The notes under the pieces were generated by a model, which made no database searches, had not been told where the DNA came from, and saw only the letters and a program-made list of their open reading frames with translations. Position numbers and translations under genes: made by a program. From Ancylobacter rudongensis (GTDB lineage Bacteria > Pseudomonadota > Alphaproteobacteria > Rhizobiales > Xanthobacteraceae), in NCBI RefSeq assembly GCF_900100155.1, contig NZ_FMTP01000002.1:62001-126000 (forward strand): DNA of 64,000 nt. The letters are read 5' to 3'. Below are positions 27,768 to 36,971 of this stretch, in pieces; positions within the stretch are counted from its first letter, which is position 1, and every line of letters starts with the position of its first letter.

Positions 27768-28082
27768 TCAGCTCATCAGCGCCGCGACCAGCGCCCCGGC
27801 GCCGATCACTACCACCAGCAGCCCGACCACGGCGGTTGCGAAGGACACGCCGGGCACCGTGGCGCCCTTGTCGTCATAGGGGCGGCCGCGCTCATCCGTG
27901 CCGCCACCAGCGCTCGACGTGCCAACTGGACCTGCCGTCGCCGCGCGGCGCTCCACCCCGGCGGGATGGCCGGCGGCCTCGTCGTCCGTTCCCAGGGGTG
28001 CGGCGGCGGGATCGGAGAACGGCACCTTGTCACCGGTTCGGCCAGCGTCGATATCGCCGCGCAAGCGTTCAGTTTCGGACAT
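27768..28082 (-). CDS. Small protein with one C-terminal membrane helix, unknown function
   Basis: A 104-residue protein. The first ~75 residues are hydrophilic (TERLRGDIDAGRTGDKVPFSDPAAAPLGTDDEAA), and the last ~30 form one membrane helix (SFATAVVGLLVVVIGAGALVAALM), so it is probably C-tail anchored. The ribosome site GAGGAGGGG supports the ATG at 28082. The charged N-terminal pattern is one I associate with uncharacterised Hyphomicrobiales proteins. It is divergent from the first ku gene. Confidence 0.7.
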   Translation of the reverse strand: MSETERLRGDIDAGRTGDKVPFSDPAAAPLGTDDEAAGHPAGVERRAATAGPVGTSSAGGGTDERGRPYDDKGATVPGVSFATAVVGLLVVVIGAGALVAALMS

Positions 28083-28221
28083 AGGGCCCCTCCTCGCATC
28101 GGGGCGAGGTCGCACCCGAGCTCGCTATCAACTCCCGAGCGCCGGGATCGGTTCAGCCGGGGGGAACCTGTTGTCGCGCCGGAGATTGTTACCGGAGCAA
28201 GGTTCAACGAGGGGATGTCAG

Positions 28222-29043
28222 ATGGCGCCGCGCGGGCTCTGGAAAGGCTATCTCAAGCTCTCGCTGGTCACATGCCCGGTCGTCCTGGCACCCGCCACGA
28301 GCGCGTCGGAAAAGATCCGCTTCCACACCCTCAACCGGGCGACCGGCAACCGGGTCGAGGGCATTTATGTCGATGCGCAGACCGAGGAGACCGTCGATGC
28401 CGACGACCAGGCGCGCGGCTATGAGCGCGAGCCGGACACCTATGTGATCCTTGACGACGAGGATCTGGCGTCGGTGGCGCTGGAGAGCAACCGCACCATC
28501 GACATAGAGAGCTTCGTGCCGGCCGATACGGTGGAATGGATCTGGTACGACACCCCGCATTTCCTGATACCGGACGACCCGGTGGGCGAGGAAGCCTTCG
28601 CCGTCATCCGCGAGGCGATGGTGGCGACCGGCAAGGTCGGGCTGTCCCGGGTGGTACTGCACCGGCGCGAACGGCTCGTGATGCTGGAGCCGCGCGGGCG
28701 GGGCATCGTCTTGTGGACGCTGCATTACTCCGACGAGCTGCGCCGGCCTGAGGGCTATTTCGAGGACATTGACGCACCCGCCGAGGCCGATCTGGTGACG
28801 TTGGTCGGCAAGCTGATCAACAAGCGGACCGGCAAGTGGGACCCCACTTTGGTGCGCGATCCGTTGCAGGCCAATCTCAAGCAACTCATCGCCGCCAAGA
28901 AGAAGAAGAATAAGCGGCCCGCCAGGCGCCGCGCCGCCCGAGCCAGCGAGGAGGACGAGGCGCCGACCAACGTCGTCAACATCATGGATGCGCTGAAGAA
29001 GAGCCTCGCGGCCGAACGCAAGCCCGGCGGCCGCAGCCGTTAG
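28222..29043 (+). CDS. ku: Ku protein, non-homologous end joining (first copy)
   Basis: Bacterial Ku forms a ring on broken DNA ends and recruits LigD. The 273-residue product begins MAPRGLWKGYLKLSLVTCPV, the standard Ku start, and the Ku core spans about 8-230; the tail is rich in Lys/Arg (AAKKKKNKRPARRRAAR) and binds DNA beyond the ring. A GAGGGG lies upstream of the ATG at 28222. It is convergent with the ku-ligD-mgtC operon on the other strand. The two Ku proteins differ clearly in sequence. Confidence 0.93.
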   Translation: MAPRGLWKGYLKLSLVTCPVVLAPATSASEKIRFHTLNRATGNRVEGIYVDAQTEETVDADDQARGYEREPDTYVILDDEDLASVALESNRTIDIESFVPADTVEWIWYDTPHFLIPDDPVGEEAFAVIREAMVATGKVGLSRVVLHRRERLVMLEPRGRGIVLWTLHYSDELRRPEGYFEDIDAPAEADLVTLVGKLINKRTGKWDPTLVRDPLQANLKQLIAAKKKKNKRPARRRAARASEEDEAPTNVVNIMDALKKSLAAERKPGGRSR

Positions 29044-29055
29044 AGCACGCGGCGA

Positions 29056-29580
29056 TCAATGGTCGGCGAGGTCGGAGGGGCCTGCATCGCGCCGGGCCGG
29101 CGGCTCGGCGTCCGCCTCCAGCGCCTTCTCCATCGGCACCATCGCCGCCAGCAGAACGAACGTCGTCACCAGGGCCAGGAAAACGAGGTGCCAGGAGGCG
29201 ATGGCGCAGGCGACGCCGAGCGCCGCCGTGACCCACACCGTGGCCGCCGTCGTCAGCCCGTGCACCTCCAGCCGGTCGCCATCGCGCAGCACCACGCCGG
29301 CGCCGAGAAAGCCGATGCCGGTCATCACGCCCTGCACGATGCCCTGCACCACGCGGCTGGTGGCATCCGGGTGGCCCTCGATACCCCCGACATTGATCGC
29401 CGACAGCGAGATCAGCGCCGCCCCCAGCCCGACCAGCCCGAGCGTGCGCATGCCGGTCGGCTTGCCCTTGAGGTCGCGGTTGATGCCGATGATCATGCCG
29501 CAACCGGCCGCCGCGAGCATCCGGAGCAGGTTTTCCATCTCGTCGGGAGTGAGCCACCAATCCTGCGGAAGCCAGTCCAT
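29056..29580 (-). CDS. MgtC/SapB-family membrane protein
   Basis: A 174-residue protein with about four to five helices. GCGMIIGINRDLKGKPTGMRTLGLV and GIGFLGAGVVLRDGDRLEVHGLTTAATVW are hallmarks of MgtC/SapB. MgtC in pathogens inhibits the F-type ATPase or supports growth in low magnesium; the role of the free-living members is unclear. It is the third gene of the ku-ligD unit. ATG 29583 overlaps the ligD stop (ATGA); the next ATG, 29580, has AGGAG at a better 5-base spacing and is used here. Confidence 0.9.
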   Translation of the reverse strand: MDWLPQDWWLTPDEMENLLRMLAAAGCGMIIGINRDLKGKPTGMRTLGLVGLGAALISLSAINVGGIEGHPDATSRVVQGIVQGVMTGIGFLGAGVVLRDGDRLEVHGLTTAATVWVTAALGVACAIASWHLVFLALVTTFVLLAAMVPMEKALEADAEPPARRDAGPSDLADH

Positions 29581-32150
29581 CATCTCTCCTTGGCGCCCCG
29601 CCGGCGCCCGCCTGCGGTCTTGGGCAGCGGTACGGCGGCGGCGCGGAAACCGTCCCAGGGATCGGCGGCGAGATGCGCGAGCCGGGCGGGCGCATCGGTC
29701 AGGGTGAACTGCGCCGCACCGGCCAGCTGATCGAGCTCGTCCCATGCCACCGGCATGGAAACGCCCGCCCCGGCACGGGCGCGCGGGCAATAGGCCGACA
29801 CTGCCGTGGCGCCGCGCCCGTTGCGGAGATAATCGACGAAGATGCGCCCCTTGCGCCGCGCCTTGGTGGCCACGGCGATGAAGCGGTCGGGGTCGTCGGC
29901 CGCCAGGGAATCCGCCAGCGCCTTGGTGAAGGCCTTGGCCGCCTCCCAGCTCGCCTGCGGCTTCAGCGGCGCCACCACATGCAGCCCCTTGCCGCCAGAC
30001 GTCTTGACGAAGGCCGCCAGGCCATGCGCTTCCAGCCGGGTGCGGATGTCGCGCGCGCCGGCCACCACCCCCTCCCAACCGACGCCCTCGCCGGGGTCGA
30101 GGTCGAAGATCAGCATGTCCGGGCGCTCAATATCGGCCAGCGGCGCGCCCCAGGGGTGAATTTCCAGCGCGCCCGACTGCACCAGCGCGATCAGCCCGTC
30201 GAGGTCCTCGATAAAGAGCAGTTCCTCGCCGTCCCTGTCCTTCGCGACCTTGATCGCCTTGTTCATCCCGCGCCAGGAATGCTTCTGGAAGAAGCACTGG
30301 CTGGCGATACCGTCCGGGCAGCGCAGCAGCGCCAGCGGCCGGGCGACGACGAAGGGCAGGATGTGGCGCCAGACCTCGGCATAATAGTCGGCGAGACCCT
30401 GCTTGGTGATGCCCTCCTCCGGCCAGTAGACGCGGTCGGGATGGGTCAGTTTGACCTTCGAGCGGGCGGCGCTGCCTGCGGGAGCCATGTCCTTCCCCTC
30501 CGCCGGCGTCTCGCGCACGATCTCGCGCGCCGGCTTGTCCTCGCGCAGACCGCGAAAGGCAGCGTGGCGCAAATGCTGGTCGCCGGTCCAGCCGCGAAAC
30601 TCCACTTCCGCCACCAGATCGGGCGCCACGAAGGTTACGCCACGCCGCTCCTGCGCCGTCAGCGTGCCGGCAAACGGGCTGCGGGTGCGGGCAAGGCTGG
30701 AGAGCCGGGCGTGAAGATCGCACGCCACGCTCTGCGAGAAGCCGGTGCCGACCCGGCCGACGGCCACCAGCTTGCCCGCCTCGTGCACACCGAGCACCAA
30801 CGACCCGATCGCGTTCTTGGCGGCGGTGGAGGGCGTGAAACCGCCAATGACGAATTCCTGCCGGAAGGCGCATTTCGACTTCACCCAGTCCTTGCTGCGC
30901 CCCGAGCGATAGGGCACGTCCGCCCGCTTCGACACCAGCCCTTCGAGACTGAGACGGCAGGCATGGCGCAGCATGTCACCGCCATCCTCCGCCAGATGTT
31001 CGCTGTAGCGCAGCCCGTCCGCAGCTTGGCGAAGCAGCAGTTCCAGCCTCTGCTTTCGCAGCTTGAGCGGCTCGCCGGTCAGATCCCGCCCGTCGAGATG
31101 GAGCAGGTCGAAGGCGTAATAGACGAAGCGGTCGTGCCGCCCTTCGCTGAGATCTTGTTGCAGCAGGCTGAAATTCGATACGCCGGCGCCGGTCTCCACC
31201 ACCAGTTCGCCGTCGATCAGCGCGTCCCGCGCCGGCAGCGCCTCCAAAGCCGCCACCAGCCCCGGCCCGAAGCGGGGGGTCCAGTCGAGCCCGGAGCGGG
31301 TGAGCAGCTTTACCCGGCTCTTGCCTTTGGAGGTGGCGTCGATCCGGGCCTGCAGTCGGTAGCCATCGTATTTGATCTCGTGAATCCACGCCTTTCCGCT
31401 CGGCGCCTTGGCCACCAGCGTGGCCAGCTGCGGCTCGACGAAAGCGGGCAGCGGGCCCTCGCCGGCCGCAGGGGCGGAGACCTTTGGCTGCGGCGCGGCC
31501 TTGGGCTTGGACGCGGTGGGGGCGCGGGAGGGGTTTCGCGTTGTCGTCTTCGGCTCGGCAGCGCCGGGCGGATCGGCCGGCTGCTCGCCTTTGGCGATGG
31601 CGTCGAGCGTGCGGCCGGTCTTCACCGAATCCGGGCTCTCGTCGAGAATGTCCGGCGCCCCTTCCGGCCGGGCGGCATCGTCCTCGGCCTTGATCAGCAG
31701 CCAGTTGTCGGCCTTCTCGCCTTTGCGCGGCGCCATCCGCACCAGATGCCAGCGCCCGGTGAGCTTCTCGCCGTGCAGCTCGAATTCGAGATGGCCCTTT
31801 TTGTATCCCTTCGCCGCATCGCCCACCGGCGCCCAGCTCCCGGTGTCCCACAGCAGGACGGTGCCGCCGCCATATTCGCCCTTGGGAATGGTGCCCTCGA
31901 AGCTGCCATAGTCGAGCGGATGGTCCTCGACATGCACGGCGAGCCGCTTCTCGCCCGCCACCAGGCTCGGGCCCTTGGTGACAGCCCAGCTCTTCAGCAC
32001 GCCATCCATTTCAAGCCGCAGGTCGTAATGCAGCCGCCGCGCCGCATGCTTCTGGATCAGATAGGCATGGCCCGCGGCGGCGCTCTCGCCTCCCTGCGGC
32101 TCCTGTGTGCGGGTGAAGTCGCGCTTGCGACGGTAGACATCGAGCGCCAT
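29580..32150 (-). CDS. ligD: Multifunctional ATP-dependent DNA ligase D
   Basis: The enzyme that processes, fills and seals ends in bacterial end joining. The 856 residues carry, in order, a 3'-phosphoesterase domain (about 20-180, YLIQKHAARRLHYDLRLE), an ATP-dependent ligase (about 235-530, adenylated Lys260 in IKYDGYR), and a primase-polymerase domain (about 560-830, with the metal-binding DLDPGEG). This is the PE-Lig-Pol order seen in many proteobacteria. It starts 5 bases after the upstream ku stop and overlaps mgtC. Confidence 0.96.
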   Translation of the reverse strand: MALDVYRRKRDFTRTQEPQGGESAAAGHAYLIQKHAARRLHYDLRLEMDGVLKSWAVTKGPSLVAGEKRLAVHVEDHPLDYGSFEGTIPKGEYGGGTVLLWDTGSWAPVGDAAKGYKKGHLEFELHGEKLTGRWHLVRMAPRKGEKADNWLLIKAEDDAARPEGAPDILDESPDSVKTGRTLDAIAKGEQPADPPGAAEPKTTTRNPSRAPTASKPKAAPQPKVSAPAAGEGPLPAFVEPQLATLVAKAPSGKAWIHEIKYDGYRLQARIDATSKGKSRVKLLTRSGLDWTPRFGPGLVAALEALPARDALIDGELVVETGAGVSNFSLLQQDLSEGRHDRFVYYAFDLLHLDGRDLTGEPLKLRKQRLELLLRQAADGLRYSEHLAEDGGDMLRHACRLSLEGLVSKRADVPYRSGRSKDWVKSKCAFRQEFVIGGFTPSTAAKNAIGSLVLGVHEAGKLVAVGRVGTGFSQSVACDLHARLSSLARTRSPFAGTLTAQERRGVTFVAPDLVAEVEFRGWTGDQHLRHAAFRGLREDKPAREIVRETPAEGKDMAPAGSAARSKVKLTHPDRVYWPEEGITKQGLADYYAEVWRHILPFVVARPLALLRCPDGIASQCFFQKHSWRGMNKAIKVAKDRDGEELLFIEDLDGLIALVQSGALEIHPWGAPLADIERPDMLIFDLDPGEGVGWEGVVAGARDIRTRLEAHGLAAFVKTSGGKGLHVVAPLKPQASWEAAKAFTKALADSLAADDPDRFIAVATKARRKGRIFVDYLRNGRGATAVSAYCPRARAGAGVSMPVAWDELDQLAGAAQFTLTDAPARLAHLAADPWDGFRAAAVPLPKTAGGRRRGAKER

Positions 32151-32155
32151 GGCGA

Positions 32156-33067
32156 TCAGCCCGCCTTGCGCGTGGGCGCGCGCGAGGGCTTGCGCGCCGC
32201 CGGCTTCCTGGCGGCAGCCTTCTTGCCCGCAGCCTTCTTGTCAGTGCCCTTCTTGGCAGGCGCCTGCGCGGCCGATGCCTTCTTGTCGCCACCGCCTGCC
32301 AGACCCGCGCTCTCGCGCAGCGCGTCCATCAGGCTCACCACCTTGGCCGCGCTCTTCTTTGGCGGGGCAATCTTGCGGCCTTCCATCTTCGCCCGCACCA
32401 GTTCGGCGAGGGCGTCGTCATAGCGGTCGTCGAAGGCTTCGGGCTGAAAGCGCCCGGCCTTGGTCTCGATGATATGGCGGGCGAGATCGAGCATTTCCGG
32501 CTCCATCTTCACCTCGGCGATGTCCTCGAAGGCCTCCTGCGCCGAGCGCACCTCATAGTCATGGTTCAGCGTGGTGGCGATGAGGCCGTCATCATAGGCG
32601 CGGATCAGCAGGCTGCGCGGCCGGCGGAACAGGACGGCGCTCGCCACCGCCGCCACCTTCTGCCGGCGCAACCCTTCGCGGATGACGGCGAAGCTCGCCT
32701 GCGAACTCTCATCGGCCGGGCGCAGATAATAGGGACGATCGAAATAGAGATCGTCGACCTCGGCGCAGGGCAGAAAGCTGTCGATTGTCAGCGCCTTGTC
32801 GCCCTTTGGCGTCACCTCGGCGATCTCTTCCGGCTCCAGCACGATGAAGTCGCCGGAATCGACCTCAAAACCCTTAACCTGCTCGTCGCGCTCGACCACC
32901 TTGCCGGTTTCCGCATCGACGAAGCGCCGCTGCAGGCGGTTGCCGGTCTTGCGATTGACCATGTGCAGGCTGACGCGATCGCTGGCACTGACGGCGGTGT
33001 AGAGGCCGACGGCACAGACCAGCTCGCCCAGCCGGAGAAAGCCCTTCCATGTCGCGCGCGCCGCCAT
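32156..33067 (-). CDS. ku: Ku protein, non-homologous end joining (second copy)
   Basis: A 303-residue Ku homologue, beginning MAARATWKGFLRLGELVCAVGLY. The ring core covers about 6-250, and the last ~50 residues are an Ala/Lys-rich, histone-like tail (PAKKGTDKKAAGKKAAARK) that should bind DNA. First gene of ku-ligD-mgtC. An exact EcfG-type promoter at 33117-33141 lies 50 bases upstream, so the unit is probably part of the general stress response, as reported for ku/lig genes of Sinorhizobium meliloti under RpoE2. Confidence 0.93.
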   Translation of the reverse strand: MAARATWKGFLRLGELVCAVGLYTAVSASDRVSLHMVNRKTGNRLQRRFVDAETGKVVERDEQVKGFEVDSGDFIVLEPEEIAEVTPKGDKALTIDSFLPCAEVDDLYFDRPYYLRPADESSQASFAVIREGLRRQKVAAVASAVLFRRPRSLLIRAYDDGLIATTLNHDYEVRSAQEAFEDIAEVKMEPEMLDLARHIIETKAGRFQPEAFDDRYDDALAELVRAKMEGRKIAPPKKSAAKVVSLMDALRESAGLAGGGDKKASAAQAPAKKGTDKKAAGKKAAARKPAARKPSRAPTRKAG

Positions 33068-33116
33068 GCCTGCCTGCCTTTATGCCGGCCCGGGGGTGCC
33101 GGGATGCCTCGCCGTT

Positions 33117-33141
33117 AACGCGCCGGCCAGTGGCGCGTTCC
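33117..33141 (-). promoter_or_regulatory. EcfG-type general-stress promoter of ku-ligD-mgtC
   Basis: Minus-strand GGAAC (33137-33141), 16 bases, CGTT (33117-33120): exact consensus. The second ku gene starts 50 bases downstream. Confidence 0.82.
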
Positions 33142-33209
33142 ACGACCGACGGTGGCCCGCAGCAGAACGGGCGCCGCAGCGCCCGCCTGTCGTCATGGGG
33201 GTAAAACGC

Positions 33210-33773
33210 TCACGCCACCTTGCGGCGCTCGTGCCGGCCCTCGCCGATCTCCTCGACGATCTTGCCGACAAAAGCCTTGAGGTCGGCCGGCGAACGGCTG
33301 GTGATGATGCCCTTGTCCACCGCCACCTCGCGGTCGACCCAGTTGCCGCCGGCGTTCTTCACGTCGGTGCGGATCGAGGCATAGGAGGTCACGGTGCGCC
33401 CGCGCACGGCATCGGCTTCCACCAGCAGCCACGGGCCGTGGCAGATGGCGGCCACCACCTTGCCGCTGTCGAGGAAGGCGCGGACGATCGCCATCGCCTC
33501 CTTGTTGACGCGCAGCAGGTCCGGGTTGATCTGCCCGCCGGGAATGACCAGCGCGTCGTAGTCTTCCGGCTTAACGGCGCCGAGCGAGGTGTCGGCGTCG
33601 GCGCTCTCGCCCCAGTCCTCGCCCTTCCAGCCGCGAATGGCCTTGCCGTCCGGGCTCGCCACGTCGACGCGGGCGCCGGCGGCGCGCAGCTCGTCGCGCG
33701 GCACCATCAGCTCGGACTGCTCGAAGCCGTTGGCGGAAATGATGAGAATGCGTGAATCGGCGATCTTCGCCAT
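33210..33773 (-). CDS. DJ-1/PfpI-family protein (YhbO-like)
   Basis: A 187-residue class I glutamine-amidotransferase-like protein. The nucleophile elbow AICHGPW places Cys111 followed by His112, and a Glu near residue 18 (NGFEQSEL) completes the PfpI/DJ-1 site. Family members have been described as glyoxalases, deglycases or stress-protective proteases; the activity is disputed. AGGAGACAA precedes the ATG at 33773. It is a single gene with its own exact EcfG-type promoter, fitting a stress role. Confidence 0.9.
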   Translation of the reverse strand: MAKIADSRILIISANGFEQSELMVPRDELRAAGARVDVASPDGKAIRGWKGEDWGESADADTSLGAVKPEDYDALVIPGGQINPDLLRVNKEAMAIVRAFLDSGKVVAAICHGPWLLVEADAVRGRTVTSYASIRTDVKNAGGNWVDREVAVDKGIITSRSPADLKAFVGKIVEEIGEGRHERRKVA

Positions 33774-33821
33774 GGGTTGTCTCCTTGAATGTCGTTGAGC
33801 CCCCATGCCCCTTGTGAAGCG

Positions 33822-33846
33822 AACGTCCGCGCCCGGCCGATGTTCC
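33822..33846 (-). promoter_or_regulatory. EcfG-type general-stress promoter of the PfpI gene
   Basis: Minus-strand GGAAC (33842-33846), 16 bases, CGTT (33822-33825): exact consensus, 49 bases before the start codon. Confidence 0.8.
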
Positions 33847-33887
33847 CAGAAAGGGATCTGGCCGGGCGCCGATACCGTCCCTTCGGC

Positions 33888-35285
33888 TCACATTGCCTGT
33901 TCAGGCGCCGCGCCTGCGGCGGGGGCCGGCGCTTCGGAGGCGACCGGCGACACCCGCCACACCGTATTGCCGACATCGTCGGCGACCAGCAGGCCACCGC
34001 GCGTATCGACGAGAACGCCGACGGGACGGCCCTGCGCATTGCCTTCGCCATCGAGGAAGCCGGTGAGGATCTCCTGCGGCGCGCCGGAAGCCCGGCCCTC
34101 GGCGAAGGGCACGAAGATCACCCGGTAGCCGGCCGGCTCGCTGCGGTTCCACGAACCGTGCTGGCCGATGAAGGCGCCCGAGGAATAGCGATCCGCCAGT
34201 GCCGGGCCATTGGCGAAGGTGAAGCCGAGCGAGGCGGTGTGGGCGCCCAGCGCGTAATCCGGCTTGATCGCCTTGGCGACGAGGTCGGGCCGCGCCGGCT
34301 CGATGCGTTCATCGACATGCTGGCCGTAATAGGAATAGGGCCAGCCATAAAAGCCGCCCTCCTTCACCGAGGTCATGTAGTCGGGCACGAGATCGTCGCC
34401 GATCTCATCGCGCTCGTTCACCGCCACCCACAATTCGCCATTGGCCGGGTTCCAGTCGATGCCGACGGGATTGCGCAGGCCGGAGGCGAAGACGCGCGAG
34501 GCGCCGGTGGCGACATCCACCTCCAGCACGGCGGCGCGGTTCTCCTCCTCTTCCATGCCGTTCTCGCCGACATTGGAATTGGAGCCGACGCCGACATAGA
34601 GCTTTGAGCCGTCCGGGCTCGCCAGCAGGCTCTTGGTCCAGTGATGGTTGCGCCCGGCCGGCAGGTCGGTGAGCTTCTCGGCCGGCGCGGTGATCGCCGT
34701 CGCGCCCTCCTGATAGGGGAAGCTGACGATGGCGTCGGCATTGGCGACATAGAACCGCTCGCCAACCAGCGCCATGCCGAAGGGCGAGGTCAGGTTTTCA
34801 AGAAACACCGTCTTCACCTCGGCCGTGCCATCGCCATCGGCGTCGCGCAGCAGCGAGATGCGGTCGGCGCTCGGTGTCTGCGAGCCGGCCTTCTTCATGA
34901 ACAGGCCCTGCACCCAGCCGCGCAAGCCGCCTGACTTGTCCTCGGGCTTCGGCGGCGCGTCCGATTCCGCCACCAGCACATCGCCATTGGGCAATTCGTA
35001 GAGCCAGCGCGGATGGGCAAGGCCGGAAGCGAAGGCTGTGACCTGCATCCCTGCCGTCGGGGTCGGCTGCGCGCCATTCTGCCAGCCGATGGCCTCCGCC
35101 ACCTTGATGGTCGGGAGCGTCGACGTAACCGGCTCGGGCAGCTGCGGATCGGGCCCGTAGCCGGCGCTTTCCGGCAGGGTCGGGGGCGCCCGGTCGCACG
35201 CGGCGACGCCGACGGCGAGGACCAGCAGGCAGGGCACGGCCAGCGCGCGGCGTGCGAGGGTGTGGCGGGCAGAACGTGCGGACAT
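33888..35285 (-). CDS. PQQ-dependent sugar dehydrogenase-like lipoprotein (sorbosone dehydrogenase family)
   Basis: A 465-residue six-bladed beta-propeller protein of the GSDH/L-sorbosone dehydrogenase family. A lipoprotein signal ([12 protein letters not shown], modified Cys at about residue 30) anchors it to a membrane facing the periplasm. Repeated blades include [39 protein letters not shown] and [16 protein letters not shown]. Such proteins oxidise sugars with PQQ as cofactor, but many members are untested. The ATG at 35285 has GAGAGGAAT upstream; the longest frame adds a non-family leader. No electron acceptor gene is adjacent. Confidence 0.85.
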   Translation of the reverse strand: MSARSARHTLARRALAVPCLLVLAVGVAACDRAPPTLPESAGYGPDPQLPEPVTSTLPTIKVAEAIGWQNGAQPTPTAGMQVTAFASGLAHPRWLYELPNGDVLVAESDAPPKPEDKSGGLRGWVQGLFMKKAGSQTPSADRISLLRDADGDGTAEVKTVFLENLTSPFGMALVGERFYVANADAIVSFPYQEGATAITAPAEKLTDLPAGRNHHWTKSLLASPDGSKLYVGVGSNSNVGENGMEEEENRAAVLEVDVATGASRVFASGLRNPVGIDWNPANGELWVAVNERDEIGDDLVPDYMTSVKEGGFYGWPYSYYGQHVDERIEPARPDLVAKAIKPDYALGAHTASLGFTFANGPALADRYSSGAFIGQHGSWNRSEPAGYRVIFVPFAEGRASGAPQEILTGFLDGEGNAQGRPVGVLVDTRGGLLVADDVGNTVWRVSPVASEAPAPAAGAAPEQAM

Positions 35286-35505
35286 CAGTATTCCTCTCGA
35301 AGACGGCGCGTTCCGTCGCGTTCGACAGGTGACGCGGCGGGCCATGAACGGCGTGATCGGAGGGGCAACGCCGGGGCGGCGCGATGGTTCGGCCTGCGCG
35401 CCACCATGGACTGCGCCGTCATGCCAGCTCCGGTGCCTCGTAAAGGGCTGACCGGGGCGATGTCTGCCAAGCCCTTCGCCCCGCGTCGGTTCCGCCGACC
35501 ACCCC

Positions 35506-35530
35506 GGAACCAACGCGCCCGCCCTTCGTT
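35506..35530 (+). promoter_or_regulatory. EcfG-type general-stress promoter of the SDR operon
   Basis: GGAAC (35506-35510), 16 bases, CGTT (35527-35530): exact consensus, 46 bases before the SDR start. Confidence 0.8.
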
Positions 35531-35575
35531 GGCCGTGCAACCACCTTTCACCGATGACAGCGACAGGAGCCGTCC

Positions 35576-36433
35576 ATGCTCGACCACCCGCGCCCGCCTT
35601 TTCAGGAGCAGCAGCAGCCGATTCCCGGTCGGACGGAGGCGATGTCGCCGCGTCCCGACCATGGCGAAGAGAGCTACAAGGGATCGGGCCGGCTGCAGGG
35701 GCTCAAGGCGCTGATCACCGGCGGCGACAGCGGTATCGGCCGCGCCGTGGCGCTGGCCTATGCCCGCGAGGGCGCGGACGTGCTGATCTCCTATCTCGAC
35801 GAACATGAGGACGCCGAGGCCACCGCTGCCTTGGTGCGCGAGGCGGGCCGGCAGGCGGTGCTGGTGCCCGGCGACATCCAGTACGCCGCCCATTGCCGCG
35901 CTCTGGTGGAGAAGGCGGTGGAAACTTTCGGGCGCATCGACCTTCTGGTCAACAACGCCGCTCACCAGAAGACCTTCGGCGACATCGCCGACATTCCCGA
36001 CGAGGAATGGGAGCTGACCTTCAGGGTGAACATCCACGCCATGTTCTGCCTGACCAAGGCGGCCGTGCCGCACATGAAGCCCGGCAGCGCCATCATCAAC
36101 ACCGCCTCGATCAATTCCGACAAGCCGAACCCCAGCCTCCTCGCCTATGCGACGACCAAGGGGGCGATCCAGAACTTCACCGCCGGGCTGGCGCAGCTTC
36201 TCGCCGAAAAGGGCATCCGCGCCAATGCGGTGGCACCGGGGCCGATCTGGACCCCGCTGATCCCCGCCACCATGCCGGCGGAGAAGGTGGCCCATTTCGG
36301 CGAGCAGGTTCCGATGAAGCGGCCGGGTCAGCCGGCCGAGCTCGCCACCGCCTATGTGATGCTGGCCGACCCGCTGTCGAGCTACGTCTCGGGCGCCACC
36401 ATCGCCGTCACCGGCGGCGCTCCGATGATCTGA
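35576..36433 (+). CDS. Short-chain dehydrogenase/reductase (YghA/GSP39-like)
   Basis: A 285-residue NAD(P)-dependent oxidoreductase with an extra ~40-residue N-terminal arm. The Rossmann motif is GGDSGIGRA (49-57), NNAA is at 126-129, and Tyr191/Lys195 form the YxxxK catalytic pair. The long arm ending [14 protein letters not shown] is typical of the general stress proteins YdaD/GSP39 and YghA, often induced under stress; the substrate is unknown. A GGAG lies 6 bases before the ATG. It is the first gene of a short operon behind an EcfG-type promoter. Confidence 0.9.
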   Translation: MLDHPRPPFQEQQQPIPGRTEAMSPRPDHGEESYKGSGRLQGLKALITGGDSGIGRAVALAYAREGADVLISYLDEHEDAEATAALVREAGRQAVLVPGDIQYAAHCRALVEKAVETFGRIDLLVNNAAHQKTFGDIADIPDEEWELTFRVNIHAMFCLTKAAVPHMKPGSAIINTASINSDKPNPSLLAYATTKGAIQNFTAGLAQLLAEKGIRANAVAPGPIWTPLIPATMPAEKVAHFGEQVPMKRPGQPAELATAYVMLADPLSSYVSGATIAVTGGAPMI

Positions 36434-36459
36434 GATCGGCCGTGGAAGAGGAGAAGATC

Positions 36460-36696
36460 ATGCAGAATCAAGCATCCAGCCGTTCGGCCCATTACCGCCT
36501 GCGCGGCAGCGCGGGGCAGTGGCGGGTCGAGGGCGATGGCGAGGCCGGCATGGCCTATGCCAGCAAGGAGGCCGCTTTCGAGGCCGCCGTCGCCGCCGCC
36601 TCCAACGCCATCCGCGACGGCTACGACGTCACCATCACCGTGCCCGGCGCCGGAGAAACCATGCTCGGTGTCGAGGACACGGGGCACCGCACATAG
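36460..36696 (+). CDS. Small DUF2188-like protein
   Basis: A 78-residue protein starting 26 bases after the SDR stop, with GAGGAG 5 bases before the ATG. The pattern of a short beta-hairpin (YRLRGSAGQWRVEGDG) followed by an Ala-rich helix (SKEAAFEAAVAAASNAI) resembles DUF2188 proteins, which have a tryptophan hairpin and a following helix. Function unknown; a stress role is inferred from the operon. Confidence 0.65.
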   Translation: MQNQASSRSAHYRLRGSAGQWRVEGDGEAGMAYASKEAAFEAAVAAASNAIRDGYDVTITVPGAGETMLGVEDTGHRT

Positions 36697-36812
36697 AGAG
36701 CGGCCGCATCGCGCGCACGGCCGGCGCCGCCGGGAGGACGGCTACCGGCCGCTGTTGTCACCCGGCGATTCCGCGCGGGCGGCACGAAGCCATGCGAAGG
36801 AAGGAGAACACG

Positions 36813-36950
36813 ATGGAGATGCTCTATGGGCTCGGCGTCCTGCTGCTTGTCGCGGCTCTCGCCTACGCCATGCACCAGTCGAAAAAACGCCGCCGGGCGA
36901 AGGACATCGAGCTTCCGGACGAGAAGGTCGACCGTAAGAGCCCGCACTAG
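36813..36950 (+). CDS. Small single-span membrane protein, unknown function
   Basis: A 45-residue protein: one helix (about 3-20, MLYGLGVLLLVAALAYAM) followed by a basic stretch (KKRRRAK) and an acidic/basic tail, so the C-terminus should be cytosolic. AAGGAG 7 bases upstream supports the ATG at 36813. An in-frame ATG at 36792 would place the ribosome site inside the gene. It is last in the SDR stress operon. Confidence 0.6.
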   Translation: MEMLYGLGVLLLVAALAYAMHQSKKRRRAKDIELPDEKVDRKSPH

Positions 36951-36971
36951 GTCCTGCGTCGCCCTGCGGTC

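Noticed and set aside
28163-28190. GGAAC followed by TGTT before the first ku gene as an EcfG promoter
   Set aside because: The spacing is 19 bases and the -10 is TGTT, outside the N16/17-CGTT rule.
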